This document shows, piece after piece, positions 1 through 8,511 of a stretch of DNA of 41,860 nucleotides. Source of the DNA: a virus; IMG/VR virus record IMGVR_UViG_3300022839_000654, positions 1 through 41,860 of that record; one strand, written 5' to 3'. Within the stretch, counting starts at the first letter, position 1; each line of letters starts with the position of its first letter. Made by a program: the position numbers and the translations under genes. The notes under the pieces were generated by a model that was not told the origin of the DNA, did no database searches, and was given only the letters and a program-made list of their open reading frames with translations.

Positions 1-1
1 C

Positions 2-181
2 GGATTGTACCACATAGCAATGGGTGCAGTACTTGGATTAGCGGCATTTGGTCGCACACAAGAAAAAATGACCGGATCAAACAATGGTGGAGCGCCTGTA
101 ACAATTCCTGCTCCAATAGCAAGACCAATTCCGGCGGCAGTATCAAAAGGTCCAGCAGCAGTTGCTGAGCCAGAACTATAA
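2..181 (+). CDS. C-terminal fragment of a hypothetical membrane protein
   Basis: The frame is open from the window edge and ends at a TAA at 179-181, so only the last 59 residues are visible. They begin with a short hydrophobic stretch (HIAMGAVLGLAAFG), followed by a Pro/Ala-rich tail that ends EPEL. The stretch could be the end of a membrane segment, but the fragment is too short to place in a family. The stop lies 10 nt before the lipoprotein gene, so the two are probably co-transcribed. Confidence 0.5.
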   Translation, partial: GLYHIAMGAVLGLAAFGRTQEKMTGSNNGGAPVTIPAPIARPIPAAVSKGPAAVAEPEL

Positions 182-191
182 AGGATAAGAT

Positions 192-539
192 ATGAAATAC
201 ATTTTAACAGCAATAGTTGCTAGTTTAATTACACTAACAGGATGTGCTAAGTTAGAGCCGGTGAAGGTAGTTCCAGTAGTAGCGGAACTAAAAGCAGTGC
301 CAATAGTAGTAGAAGCCGTTAAAGTAGTGCCAATAGTAGTAGAAGCCGTTAAAGTAGTGCCAATAGTAGTAGAAGCTGTTAAAGAAGCTCCAAAGACTAA
401 ACGAATCTGTAAAGATTCTAAAGATAAGAGCGGTAAAGTTATTAAGAATAAAGATGGCAGTGCAAAGCAGGCTTGCAAAACTATTAAAATTCATAAAAAA
501 CATGAAGGAACTAAAGTTCCAGATGGCAAGAAAAAATAA
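192..539 (+). CDS. Small repeat-containing lipoprotein
   Basis: A 115-residue protein with an N-terminal signal peptide (MKYILTAIVASLITLTGC) ending in a lipobox LTGC, so Cys18 would be lipidated and the mature protein anchored in a membrane. Residues about 25-65 contain three near-identical 10-residue repeats of type VPIVVEAVKV plus one degenerate copy. The C-terminal half is Lys-rich and basic (about 65-115) with two cysteines. An AAGGA ribosome-binding site lies just before the ATG. Phage lipoproteins of this size can act in lysis (spanin-like) or superinfection exclusion, but nothing here proves either. The gene is followed by a terminator hairpin at 566-594. Confidence 0.75.
   Translation: MKYILTAIVASLITLTGCAKLEPVKVVPVVAELKAVPIVVEAVKVVPIVVEAVKVVPIVVEAVKEAPKTKRICKDSKDKSGKVIKNKDGSAKQACKTIKIHKKHEGTKVPDGKKK
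267..386 (+). repeat. 30-bp tandem repeat inside the lipoprotein gene
   Basis: Three in-frame 30-bp units at 297-326, 327-356 and 357-386, preceded by a degenerate unit at 267-296. Units two and three are almost identical at the DNA level, which points to recent slippage or unequal recombination. Copy number could vary between strains. Confidence 0.85.
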
Positions 540-565
540 GCCATTGGTGAATCTACATTAAATAT

Positions 566-594
566 AAAGGACTGCTTGACGTGGTCCTTTTTTT
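566..594 (+). terminator. Intrinsic terminator after the lipoprotein gene
   Basis: A 7-bp stem AAAGGAC (566-572) / GTCCTTT (584-590) with an 11-nt loop is followed by a T run to 594. It overlaps the promoter at 576-604, whose -35 hexamer lies in the loop. Confidence 0.7.
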
Positions 595-604
595 ATTGTA
601 TAAT
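576..604 (+). promoter_or_regulatory. Sigma70-type promoter for dnaJ
   Basis: TTGACG (576-581), 17-nt spacer, TATAAT (599-604). The ATG of dnaJ is at 610, only 5 nt after the -10 box, so the expected start of transcription falls at about the A of the start codon. The message would be leaderless or nearly so. Confidence 0.7.
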
Positions 605-609
605 ATATT

Positions 610-1446
610 ATGGACTATTACTCTACACTAGGTATAAAACAAGACGCAACTGCTGACGACATTAAAAAAGCATACAGAAGTATGGCAATGAAGCATCACC
701 CCGATCGCGGAGGCAATGAAGCTGACTTTAAACGTATCAGCGAAGCATACAATGTACTCAGCGATCCAAGTAAAAAACAAATGGTCGATGCAGGTGTAGA
801 TCCTAACAATCAGCAGCGTGGAGGCTTTGGAGGAGGTAATCCTTTTGAGTTTCACTTTAATGCTGGTAACATGGAAGAAATGTTTTCAAATTTTGGATTT
901 AATGGGCAGCGACGTTCCCAACCGCGAAACAAGAGCTTTAATATTAATGTTGAGATTATGCTTGGAGATGTGTTGCAAGGCAAAGTCCTTAATGCAGAAG
1001 TTGGCATACCAGGAGGTCAAAAGAAGATTATTAATATATCTATCCCTGCAGGCATCGAACACGGGCAACAAATTCGTTATGAGGGAATGGGCGATAGTTC
1101 ATTGCCTGCTGCAAGACCTGGAGATTTAATTGTTAACGTATACATTCGACCTCATACAGAATTTAAACGCGAAGGTGACTCACTAACTATCGAACGATCT
1201 ATATCTGTATGGGATGCATTACTAGGCACATCTGTAGAAATTGTAACACTCGATAACAAAACTCTTAGTATTACTATTCCAAGTGGTACTCAACCAGATA
1301 CGATATTAAGTGGTCGAGGGCAAGGATTACCAAATATTCGATCAAAAGTAAGAGGTAATTTGTTGATTAAGATCAAAGTAAGTTTTCCTAAAAACTTATC
1401 AGTAGATCAACTTAAAAAAATACAAACATTAAAAGATGGCTTGTAA
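610..1446 (+). CDS. dnaJ: DnaJ/CbpA-type co-chaperone (J-domain protein)
   Basis: A 278-residue Hsp40. Residues 1-60 form a J domain starting DYYSTLGI with the HPD tripeptide (HHPDRGG), which stimulates DnaK ATPase. A Gly/Phe-rich linker (about 70-100) and the beta-sandwich substrate-binding domains follow (about 105-275). The Cys-rich zinc finger of classical DnaJ is absent, so it is a type II (CbpA-like) protein. The J domain starts at residue 2, which fixes the start codon. No DnaK or GrpE is visible, so it presumably recruits host DnaK. DnaJ-like genes are known from some T4-like marine phages. The neighbouring ClpA-like gene suggests a chaperone/proteolysis pair. Confidence 0.92.
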   Translation: MDYYSTLGIKQDATADDIKKAYRSMAMKHHPDRGGNEADFKRISEAYNVLSDPSKKQMVDAGVDPNNQQRGGFGGGNPFEFHFNAGNMEEMFSNFGFNGQRRSQPRNKSFNINVEIMLGDVLQGKVLNAEVGIPGGQKKIINISIPAGIEHGQQIRYEGMGDSSLPAARPGDLIVNVYIRPHTEFKREGDSLTIERSISVWDALLGTSVEIVTLDNKTLSITIPSGTQPDTILSGRGQGLPNIRSKVRGNLLIKIKVSFPKNLSVDQLKKIQTLKDGL

Positions 1447-1450
1447 CCTG

Positions 1451-1480
1451 TTGACATACTATAGCTGTCAGTGTTACAAT
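1451..1480 (+). promoter_or_regulatory. Sigma70-type promoter for the clpA-like gene
   Basis: TTGACA (1451-1456), 18-nt spacer, TACAAT (1475-1480). The -35 sits in a small hairpin (TGACA 1452-1456 / TGTCA 1466-1470) nested in an outer TGTAAC/GTTACA pairing. A ribosome-binding site AAGGA at 1497-1501 precedes the ATG at 1514. Confidence 0.65.
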
Positions 1481-1513
1481 TAACTATAAAGAAACTAAGG
1501 AATAATTCAAAAT

Positions 1514-3883
1514 ATGATCGAACCAAGTCAAAGTCTGCAACAAATCTTTGAAAATTCTGTTAGCATTGCTACACAACATCATCACGAATACATTACTATC
1601 GAACATATTGTTCTAGGTATTATGAATGATAAAGAGTCCTACGACCTCCTTGCAAGTTTTGGTGCTGATGCTAATTTTATCAAAACTAATCTAGAGCATT
1701 ATATTAATAATAATCTAAACGATATTAAGAACTCAGATCTCACAGTTAAGCCGAAGAAAACTAACTCAGTAGAACGTGTACTTAATCGATGCTTTACGCA
1801 GGTGTTGTTTAGCGGAAGACAACGTATGGAAGTAGCTGATGTTATTATCAGTGTGCTTTCAGAAAAAAATAGCTTTGGATTCTACTTCCTTACTAAAGGC
1901 AGAGTAACTAAAGAAAAGTTTGTAAAATATTTCCAAGAAAACATTGTTTTGGAAGAAAATCAAATAGAGGAAGAACAGGACCGTCGAGTGCCAAATTCTA
2001 ATAATGCAGATAAAGTGTTAAATCAGTTCTGTACAAACTTGTCATTGAAGGCTAAACAACGAACTATTGATCCTGTTATTGGACGTGACGAAGAAATTGA
2101 AAAGATTCAACTAGTACTTGCTCGTCGTAACAAGTGTAACGTTCTGATGGTCGGTGATCCAGGTGTTGGTAAAACTGCTATTGCAGAAGGCATTGCCCGC
2201 AAGATTCACGAGAAAAAAGTTCCTAAGTTTATTCAGGATCATCAAGTATACTCATTAGATATTTCAGCATTACTTGCCGGTTCAAAGTATCGTGGTGATT
2301 TTGAAGAACGTGTTAAGAACGTATTAGCTGCTCTTGAAAAGAAAGGCAATATTATTCTGTTTATCGATGAAGCACATATGATGAACGGCGCAGGTGGTGG
2401 CGGACAAGCTAACGATCTTGCTAACATTCTTAAACCTGTTCTGACTAAAGGTGTTATTAAATTAATTGCATCAACTACTTGGGAAGAATATCGTAAGCAC
2501 TTTGAAAAGGATCGTGCTCTCATGCGTAGGTTCCAGCGTGTCACGGTTGACGAGCCTACTCCGGAAATGGCTGTTAAGATTCTTAAAGGCGTTAGGAAGT
2601 ATTACGAACAACATCATAATGTTAAGATTACAGATGCTGCTATTGAACAGGCTGTAAAACTTTCTATTAAGTATATGGCTGATAAGAAACTGCCAGACAA
2701 GGCTATTGATATATTGGACTGTGCTGCTGCACGTTATAAAGTTAAAGATGATCCTACAATGGAAGGCGTTGAGCAGTTAGTTGACATCGAACAGATCACA
2801 TACGAACTTAGTAAAATGATTAACATGCCGCTGGAAAGTGTTGCACAGAAAGAAAGCAAGAATCTTGCAGATCTTGAAAAAGGCATGAAGACTGCTGTGT
2901 ACGGTCAAGACACTGCTGTTGGTATATTGCTTGACAAAATCTTCGTAGCACAAGCTGGAATGAAGAGTCCTAACAAGCCTATCGGTAGTTTCTTACTGCT
3001 TGGCCCAACTGGTACTGGTAAAACAGAAACAGCTAAAGTGCTTGCAGACAAGATGGGCATGAATCTTATTCGCTTCGATATGGGCGAGTATCAAGAGAAG
3101 CACAGTGTTGCTAAATTGATCGGAGCACCTCCTGGCTATGTAGGTTACGAAGATAACGCAGGGCAACTTATTACCAAGTTACAAGAAACTCCTAACGCTA
3201 TCCTGTTGTTAGATGAAATTGAAAAGGCACATCCGGATGTTACAAACATTTTGCTAGCGTTTATGGATAACGGATTTGTGACTGGGTCTAACGGTAAGAC
3301 TGCTGACGGTCGTAATTGTATTTTACTGTTAACCAGCAACTTGGGTGCTAGGGACAATGAGAACAACACTATCGGATTTGGCGGACTAGATCGAGTAGGT
3401 GAAGACGACAAGGCAGTTAAAAAGTTTTTTGCGCCTGAGTTCCGCAATCGTTTAGATGCAGTTATCAAGTTCAGTAAGTTGAGTCCAGAAGTTGTTGTAC
3501 AGATTGTTGGCAAGTTTATTGGCGAGTTGAATACTCAACTTAAAGATAAAGGTATTGAAATCGTAGTAGACAAAGCAGCAACTAAGTGGTTAGCCACTAA
3601 CGGGTATGATAGCAAGATGGGTGCTCGTCCGTTGGCTAGACTTATTGATGAAAAGATCAAAAGTCCGCTGAGCCGTAGAGTCTTGTTTGGGGACCTAGTT
3701 GACGGTGGGCGTGTTACTGTTAGTGTTGAAAATAACGAGCTATCATTTACTGTTGCTCCTATTCCTAAGCCAATAACTAAGGAAGAAAGAAAAGCTCGCA
3801 AAGCTGCCGCAGCAGCACAAAAAGAAAGTGAAATAAATGCTAATGTTACCGAAAGCCAAGACAACTCGTCGGAAGTTTTATAA
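1514..3883 (+). CDS. clpA: ClpA-like AAA+ unfoldase
   Basis: A 789-residue Hsp100 ATPase with two AAA+ modules. The N-terminal domain (about 1-145) resembles the ClpA Clp_N repeats. Walker A motifs are at 214-221 (GDPGVGKT) and 497-504 (GPTGTGKT); Walker B motifs are FIDEAH and LLDEIEKAH; the pore loop is KYRG. There is no long ClpB/ClpC coiled-coil middle domain, and the length is close to ClpA (about 760). A TIGFGG loop at 619-624 falls just before KKFFAPEFRNRLD, where ClpA carries its ClpP-docking IGL/IGF loop. No ClpP gene is in the window, so it may dock on host ClpP. The C-terminal tail is Lys/Ala-rich. The 3' end overlaps the next gene by 47 nt. Confidence 0.93.
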   Translation: MIEPSQSLQQIFENSVSIATQHHHEYITIEHIVLGIMNDKESYDLLASFGADANFIKTNLEHYINNNLNDIKNSDLTVKPKKTNSVERVLNRCFTQVLFSGRQRMEVADVIISVLSEKNSFGFYFLTKGRVTKEKFVKYFQENIVLEENQIEEEQDRRVPNSNNADKVLNQFCTNLSLKAKQRTIDPVIGRDEEIEKIQLVLARRNKCNVLMVGDPGVGKTAIAEGIARKIHEKKVPKFIQDHQVYSLDISALLAGSKYRGDFEERVKNVLAALEKKGNIILFIDEAHMMNGAGGGGQANDLANILKPVLTKGVIKLIASTTWEEYRKHFEKDRALMRRFQRVTVDEPTPEMAVKILKGVRKYYEQHHNVKITDAAIEQAVKLSIKYMADKKLPDKAIDILDCAAARYKVKDDPTMEGVEQLVDIEQITYELSKMINMPLESVAQKESKNLADLEKGMKTAVYGQDTAVGILLDKIFVAQAGMKSPNKPIGSFLLLGPTGTGKTETAKVLADKMGMNLIRFDMGEYQEKHSVAKLIGAPPGYVGYEDNAGQLITKLQETPNAILLLDEIEKAHPDVTNILLAFMDNGFVTGSNGKTADGRNCILLLTSNLGARDNENNTIGFGGLDRVGEDDKAVKKFFAPEFRNRLDAVIKFSKLSPEVVVQIVGKFIGELNTQLKDKGIEIVVDKAATKWLATNGYDSKMGARPLARLIDEKIKSPLSRRVLFGDLVDGGRVTVSVENNELSFTVAPIPKPITKEERKARKAAAAAQKESEINANVTESQDNSSEVL

Positions 3884-4517
3884 CAAGTGGGTTTACAAAG
3901 TATCCCTGTACATTAATGGTGCAGGGATGCTTAGGAATCATACGTTAAGTGAGATACAAGACTTTTATCTAAGTGAAAAACCTGCTGAGCGTATGTGGAC
4001 TACTCCTGGAAGAGCCTGGAATAATCGTGCTCAACTGTTAGCAGTTGCTGAGTTTTTATCAGACTATGACAAGACATTGTGGGCACAACGTATAGAACAC
4101 GGTTGCGTGGACCTGTATACTAACGATCGCAATTTTTATTCTTCAGTATTGAAAGAGTTTGAAGCCAATGTAAGAAATCGTAGCGAGCCTTCTGAAAACT
4201 CTATTGAACTGTTAAACGATCAGCACATTATCCTTAGTAAAAAGCTGCCGCATGATAGATATAGATATAAAGTATTCCTAAAGCCACATCAACTGGCACG
4301 CGATCCTCAAGCCAAGCAAGATTACCTAACCTGGGTTGCAGCGCAAAATAACCGCATTACTCTTACAGATTCTGTTAGAAGTTGGTTCATCCGTACTGAA
4401 TGGAACTGGGATCGTAGATATGTGCTAGTAGAAGATGAGCAAACTCTGCTTATGCTTAAACTACGCAATAGCGATGTTATGGGCAAGGTTTATAATTACG
4501 TTATAAGCGATAAATAA
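3837..4517 (+). CDS. Conserved phage protein of unknown function
   Basis: A 226-residue soluble protein rich in Trp, Tyr and basic residues (for example KFYNKWVYKVSLYINGAGML near the N-terminus). No signal peptide, membrane segment or catalytic motif is evident. Two in-frame ATGs, 3837 and 3843, both lie inside the end of the clpA-like gene; the second is equally plausible. The overlap suggests translational coupling. Family not recognised. Confidence 0.75.
   Translation: MLMLPKAKTTRRKFYNKWVYKVSLYINGAGMLRNHTLSEIQDFYLSEKPAERMWTTPGRAWNNRAQLLAVAEFLSDYDKTLWAQRIEHGCVDLYTNDRNFYSSVLKEFEANVRNRSEPSENSIELLNDQHIILSKKLPHDRYRYKVFLKPHQLARDPQAKQDYLTWVAAQNNRITLTDSVRSWFIRTEWNWDRRYVLVEDEQTLLMLKLRNSDVMGKVYNYVISDK
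4509..4516 (+). promoter_or_regulatory. Candidate late promoter (GATAAATA)
   Basis: An 8-mer one base off the T4 late consensus TATAAATA, 5 nt before the ATG at 4522 and overlapping the stop codon of the upstream gene. With so short a distance the transcript would be nearly leaderless. The motif is short and can occur by chance. Confidence 0.35.
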
Positions 4518-4521
4518 CATT

Positions 4522-4896
4522 ATGGGCTTCGAAACATTAAAATTATTAGAAAATATCACTGTATCTTCTGCATACGGTAGAGATTATCAATCTGCATCAG
4601 ATGCAGATACTGTATTTTACTCTGATAAAGACAAAGGTGCGGGATATCATAAACACAGTGATGGTATACACACCGTGTTGTTTCACGCAGAAGGACTAGT
4701 TGGAACTATTACTATACAAGCTACATTGGAGCTGTATCCTGGAGATAGTGACTGGTTTGATGTTTATACAGAAACGTTTGCTGTAGATAGTTCAAATTCA
4801 AATAGAGCTGCCACAATCACTGGCAAGTTTGTGTTTTTACGTGCTGCATACCACATCGAAGACGGTGAAATCATAAACGTTCGTTATAATCTCTAA
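4522..4896 (+). CDS. Small hypothetical protein, possibly virion-associated
   Basis: A 124-residue acidic protein, predicted by eye to be mostly beta strand (alternating hydrophobics such as GTITIQATLELYPG). No Cys, no membrane segment. The beta-rich character and position before the head-cargo block fit a structural or decoration role, but this is inference. Family not recognised. Confidence 0.7.
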   Translation: MGFETLKLLENITVSSAYGRDYQSASDADTVFYSDKDKGAGYHKHSDGIHTVLFHAEGLVGTITIQATLELYPGDSDWFDVYTETFAVDSSNSNRAATITGKFVFLRAAYHIEDGEIINVRYNL

Positions 4897-4908
4897 CTTG
4901 CATTAAAC

Positions 4909-4916
4909 GATAAATA
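4909..4916 (+). promoter_or_regulatory. Candidate late promoter (GATAAATA)
   Basis: Same 8-mer variant as at 4509, in a true intergenic gap. Transcription would begin around 4925-4928. This leaves a leader for an ATG at 4945 and argues against a TTG start at 4930. Confidence 0.45.
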
Positions 4917-4944
4917 TAGTATAAGTTCTTTGGAATCCTACTAT

Positions 4945-5283
4945 ATGTTATTAAGAGAAATGTTTAGCCCTATCGGCGCACCAAATAATGAAGATCAAGA
5001 TATCGACTGGCTCGATGATCTTAAGTTTTTCATCGATAATGATGATGTCATGCTTAATAGACACTTTTTTCCTGCGGTAAAGAGACACAAAGATTATCAA
5101 GGACATCCTAATGCATACAAAGTATACATCCGTCCTATCGAACGTTGTAAGGACGCATACTGTAGTAAGTATAACGTAGAAGAACCCGAAAATAAATTCC
5201 CCAAAGAAAAAATAATTCAACTGGCAAAAATGATTGCTGGTGAGCAAGAGCAACATTTGACCTCAGGCGATTACGACAACTAA
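4945..5283 (+). CDS. Hypothetical protein with head-targeting-like N-terminus
   Basis: 112 residues from the ATG at 4945; a TTG at 4930 would add five. I chose 4945 because the N-terminus MLLREMF then resembles its neighbours ([17 protein letters not shown]) and because a late-promoter motif lies at 4909. The protein is hydrophilic with acidic and Tyr-rich stretches. A segment near the middle (KAYKVYIRPIERCK-like) looks folded, but I do not recognise the family. It ends 1 nt before the next gene, so co-translation is likely. Possibly a virion or head-associated protein. Confidence 0.7.
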   Translation: MLLREMFSPIGAPNNEDQDIDWLDDLKFFIDNDDVMLNRHFFPAVKRHKDYQGHPNAYKVYIRPIERCKDAYCSKYNVEEPENKFPKEKIIQLAKMIAGEQEQHLTSGDYDN

Positions 5284-5284
5284 T

Positions 5285-7444
5285 ATGTTTTTAAGACAAT
5301 TATTTGAAGACGGTGGCAACCACATTACATTCTGCTTTGGCAGGTTTAATCCTCCTACCATTGGTCATAAACAGCTCTTTGATGTAATGAGCAAGCAGGG
5401 CGGTGATGTTAAAATATTCACTAGTCAAAGTCAAGACCCTAAAAAGAATCCTCTAGACTACGCTACGAAGATTAAATTCTTAAAGTTGATTGTACCAGAA
5501 TACGCAAACAATATAGTTAGTGATGCAGGACTAAACACAGTTGTTAAAGTTGCAAGTCATTTATACAATCAAGGTTATCGTGATGCTACGTTTGTGGCAG
5601 GCAGTGATCGATTAGAAGAAATGAAAAAACTCCTAGTAGCATATAATGGAGTAGAAGGTAAGAGTCATGGCTATTACAAATTTGATGTACTTGACTTTGT
5701 GTCGAGTGGCGAAAGAGAAGACGGTGCCGAAGGCGTTGCTGGTGTTAGTGCTAGTAGCGCTAGAGCTGCTGCTGCCACAGGCGATCTAGAAAAGTTTGCA
5801 GAAGCAACAGGTGCAGGGCAATATGCCAAAGCATTATATTCCGATGTACGTAAAGGCATGGGTATTAACAACAGTATAGAAGAAAACAATATGAGATCAA
5901 AAGAATTTACTCCTGCAGAGAAGCCAAGAAACTTTGTGGCCAAGAACGCTAAAATGGGCGGTGCTGGTCAGCACACGGATAAAAAGAAAGCTGAGAAACA
6001 GGGCGATGTCAAGCACAAAGGCAAAGAGTATGCCGAAGGCATGGCGGAGGGCAGAAATACAAATAACCCAGTTGATGACATGGTAGAAGATTATTTAGAT
6101 TGGCTTGGTGCAAGGCACATGCTTACAAAACGCCGAGAAGAAGAAAAAGCGCAAATTATGTCTGATTTAAAAAGCGGATATTTACATCCCGACGACATAG
6201 ACTATGCAATGTCTAGTGGGCAAGGTATGGCGAAAGAAACCGGTGACAAGCCTTTCGACAACATGATGAAAAAAGTCACGAAGACTCCTACCGCTAAAGC
6301 AAGAAATACAGAACGCATACGACAAAAAAGAGAACGTGAAGAAGAAACACGTGATCGACTTAAAGGTGGCTTCGGTCTAAGCCCTGCAGATAAGTTAAGT
6401 ATACGCGAACCAAAGGAAAGTAGCAGTGGCGCTATGGCAAATGCTGCAAGTCGATTGGTTAACAAAGATGATGGCAAAGTTGCAAAACTTCGAGCAGCTG
6501 GAGACAAGCGGCGGGAAGACCAATTAAAAAGCAGAAACATTGCCAAAAAGAATGAAGATGCAGCAAGTGTAGCGGAAAGTGATCCAAGTGGGCTGATGCA
6601 TGCTGCCCGCCATCTCAACAAAGAATTTCGTATCACTGCTGAAGTAGATGGTGTAGCAAAACGTGCTCGAGTGCAAGCGCAGAGTTCTAGAACAGCACAA
6701 GAAAAATTCATGAAACGCTATCCTACTGCACAGATACACAATGTTGAAGATATAACACAACAGATGAGTGAGACGGGTGTAGCGGAGGGTGGATTTTTTG
6801 ATCCAGATCGACCCAATATCGGTGATGTAGTTAAACATAAACATAGTGGCGCCATGGGTCGAGTTAAAAAGATAGGAACACAAGGTGACACTACTACGGT
6901 GTATTTCAAAGATGCCAAAACAGGCGCAATGAATTATGGTGAATGGAAGAAGCACGTGTTTCCAATTAAAAAGCAAGGTGTGGCGGAAGGTTCGTTTGGT
7001 AGTGGATTCAACGGTCCGTTCACCGCAGTGGTCAACACTGGTGAGCGTCCTAAATCAAGAACCAAAACTAAAAAATTCAAACGTGAGGATGATGCCATAC
7101 TTTGGAGCGAAGACTGGTTAGAAGCCTTCCAGCAGTATGTGTATGCCACTATTGAAGTCAAGGACTCAAACGATAATGTAGTTTGGCAAAGCGATGACGA
7201 GCAGGGTGTGGCAGAGGCACAATTAGACGATCATGAAGGCATGTATAGCCCGCAAGCAATTAAGATGGGAAACTATTTCATCAAAGAATTTAATTTAACT
7301 GATGAAATGGATAAACAATTAGCAATTGAGATAGTCGATAATTGTTTAGAGAGTGATTTGACTGATCCGGCTGAAATTAGAAAACAAGTGATAAAATACT
7401 TAAAACAAAGTGGAACAATTGTACAAAGTCGCAAAATAGGATAA
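5285..7444 (+). CDS. Nucleotidyltransferase-headed modular protein with repeated VAE sites
   Basis: 719 residues. Residues about 12-180 are a cytidylyltransferase/NMNAT-like domain: [10 protein letters not shown] (19-28, the [H/T]xGH signature), FVAGSDR (103-109) and a late VSASSAR segment (154-160) equivalent to ISSTxxR. Such enzymes transfer a nucleotide to NMN, FMN or a phospho-compound; the substrate is not clear. The rest is charged and modular. The tripeptide [V/M]AE recurs at 253-255, 429-431, 499-501, 566-568 and 642-644. The last four are spaced 70, 67 and 76 residues apart, with 75 left to the C-terminus, and separate unlike small domains; the 502-567 module looks KOW/SH3-like. The hydrophobic-x-Glu form matches T4-type prohead protease sites. 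The N-terminus MFLRQLFED resembles a head-targeting peptide. It may be a packaged, processed polyprotein (inference). Confidence 0.85.
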   Translation: MFLRQLFEDGGNHITFCFGRFNPPTIGHKQLFDVMSKQGGDVKIFTSQSQDPKKNPLDYATKIKFLKLIVPEYANNIVSDAGLNTVVKVASHLYNQGYRDATFVAGSDRLEEMKKLLVAYNGVEGKSHGYYKFDVLDFVSSGEREDGAEGVAGVSASSARAAAATGDLEKFAEATGAGQYAKALYSDVRKGMGINNSIEENNMRSKEFTPAEKPRNFVAKNAKMGGAGQHTDKKKAEKQGDVKHKGKEYAEGMAEGRNTNNPVDDMVEDYLDWLGARHMLTKRREEEKAQIMSDLKSGYLHPDDIDYAMSSGQGMAKETGDKPFDNMMKKVTKTPTAKARNTERIRQKREREEETRDRLKGGFGLSPADKLSIREPKESSSGAMANAASRLVNKDDGKVAKLRAAGDKRREDQLKSRNIAKKNEDAASVAESDPSGLMHAARHLNKEFRITAEVDGVAKRARVQAQSSRTAQEKFMKRYPTAQIHNVEDITQQMSETGVAEGGFFDPDRPNIGDVVKHKHSGAMGRVKKIGTQGDTTTVYFKDAKTGAMNYGEWKKHVFPIKKQGVAEGSFGSGFNGPFTAVVNTGERPKSRTKTKKFKREDDAILWSEDWLEAFQQYVYATIEVKDSNDNVVWQSDDEQGVAEAQLDDHEGMYSPQAIKMGNYFIKEFNLTDEMDKQLAIEIVDNCLESDLTDPAEIRKQVIKYLKQSGTIVQSRKIG

Positions 7445-7448
7445 TATT

Positions 7449-7778
7449 ATGGACCAACTAACTATTACAGATGCAGCTTACGCCAAGATACAAGACATCT
7501 TAGCAGAGGAAAATAATCCAGCACTTAAACTGCGAACATTCGTACAAGGTGGCGGGTGCAGTGGCTTTAGCTATGGATTTACTCTAGATACTGACCAGAA
7601 CGAAGATGATTTTGTTATTAGTAAAGACAACATCGCTATGTTAGTAGATGCAATGAGTATGCAGTATCTACAAGGAGCAGTGATCGACTACAAGGATGAA
7701 ATTATGGGCAGTCAGTTTGTTATTAAAAATCCAAATGCACAATCAACCTGCGGATGCGGGAGTAGTTTTTCAGCATGA
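7449..7778 (+). CDS. A-type iron-sulfur cluster carrier (IscA/ErpA/SufA-like)
   Basis: 109 residues, the usual size of the HesB/IscA family. All three cluster-binding cysteines are present: Cys37 in GGGCSGF and Cys101/Cys103 in STCGCGSSF. Members carry and deliver 2Fe-2S or 4Fe-4S clusters to apo-enzymes. An AGGA site lies 7 nt before the ATG. It overlaps the next gene at ATGA. Iron-sulfur carriers of this type occur in T4-like phages of aquatic bacteria. Possible clients here are the QueE and twitch radical SAM enzymes, but that is inference. It lacks the head-targeting-like N-terminus of its neighbours. Confidence 0.93.
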   Translation: MDQLTITDAAYAKIQDILAEENNPALKLRTFVQGGGCSGFSYGFTLDTDQNEDDFVISKDNIAMLVDAMSMQYLQGAVIDYKDEIMGSQFVIKNPNAQSTCGCGSSFSA

Positions 7779-7972
7779 AACAATACCGTGTAACTTATAA
7801 TGTCGATAAAGGCGAAGGCGATGAATGCGTACTAGATGCAAACGATGCCTTACATAAAATGAAGGAAGGAATGTTTCTCGGAAGTGTTCCGGGAGTTGAC
7901 ACCTATCTAGTATATCCTGAACCTCGAAGTGTAGATTCAGATGAAAAAATTAACCCGTATAGTCAAGTATGA
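7775..7972 (+). CDS. Small hypothetical protein
   Basis: A 65-residue acidic protein with start and stop in ATGA-type overlaps with both neighbours, which supports its reality. It begins [17 protein letters not shown]; no known motif is visible. Confidence 0.65.
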   Translation: MKQYRVTYNVDKGEGDECVLDANDALHKMKEGMFLGSVPGVDTYLVYPEPRSVDSDEKINPYSQV

Positions 7973-8511
7973 AAGCAAATGAAATTTTAACAGAAGCAGT
8001 CAAGCAACGTCTTGACGCTAAGTGCTGGAAAGGCAAACATAAAGAAGGCACCAAAATTAAAGGTGGCGTTAGAGTTAATAATTGTGTGCCTAACGAAAGT
8101 CTGCACCAAGAGTTCGACATGATTGAAAGCATCATTGAACAGATTGCAGATTATCATGCTATCGACAGTGACCTTGTATGGGAAGATTTATCAAATCTCA
8201 CAGACGACGAGCTATATGTGTTTGCTGTTACCCAACCGGTTAACGAAGATTGGCAAAAAGCCAATAAGAAAGACAAGACTGATGGTATGAGCAAGAAAGC
8301 CGTTAGTGCGTATCGTAGAGAAAATCCAGGTAGTAAATTAAAGACTGCGGTAACTACTAAGCCTGGCAAGTTAAAGAAAGGTAGCAAGGCTTCAAAGCGT
8401 CGAAGCAGCTATTGTTCTAGATCCGCTGGACAACAGAAAATGCATAACATTAGCTGTAGTAAAACTCCGGACAAGGCAATCTGCAAAGCACGTAGGCGCT
8501 GGAACTGCTAA
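7969..8511 (+). CDS. Basic Cys-containing phage protein with head-targeting-like N-terminus
   Basis: 180 residues. The first nine, MKANEILTE, closely resemble the T4 internal-protein targeting peptide (MKTYQEFIAE), which ends at a prohead protease site. A short module with Cys and KGGVRVNNC follows (about 19-42), then an acidic helical part (45-95). The strongly basic C-terminal domain (about 108-180) has the pattern SAYRRENPGSKL ... TTKPGKLKKGS ... YCSRSAGQQKMH ... CKARRRWNC. This basic domain recurs in many environmental phage proteins and may bind DNA; its function is unknown. The charge suits packaging inside the head with DNA. Start overlaps the previous stop at ATGA; stop overlaps the next start at TAATG. 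Confidence 0.8.
   Translation: MKANEILTEAVKQRLDAKCWKGKHKEGTKIKGGVRVNNCVPNESLHQEFDMIESIIEQIADYHAIDSDLVWEDLSNLTDDELYVFAVTQPVNEDWQKANKKDKTDGMSKKAVSAYRRENPGSKLKTAVTTKPGKLKKGSKASKRRSSYCSRSAGQQKMHNISCSKTPDKAICKARRRWNC

Noticed and set aside
267-386. CRISPR-like repeat array
   Set aside because: The repeats are contiguous, have no spacers and are in frame with a protein repeat.
2242-2544. Minus-strand open frame inside the ClpA-like gene
   Set aside because: It lies antisense to the conserved Walker B region and looks like an artefact of codon bias.
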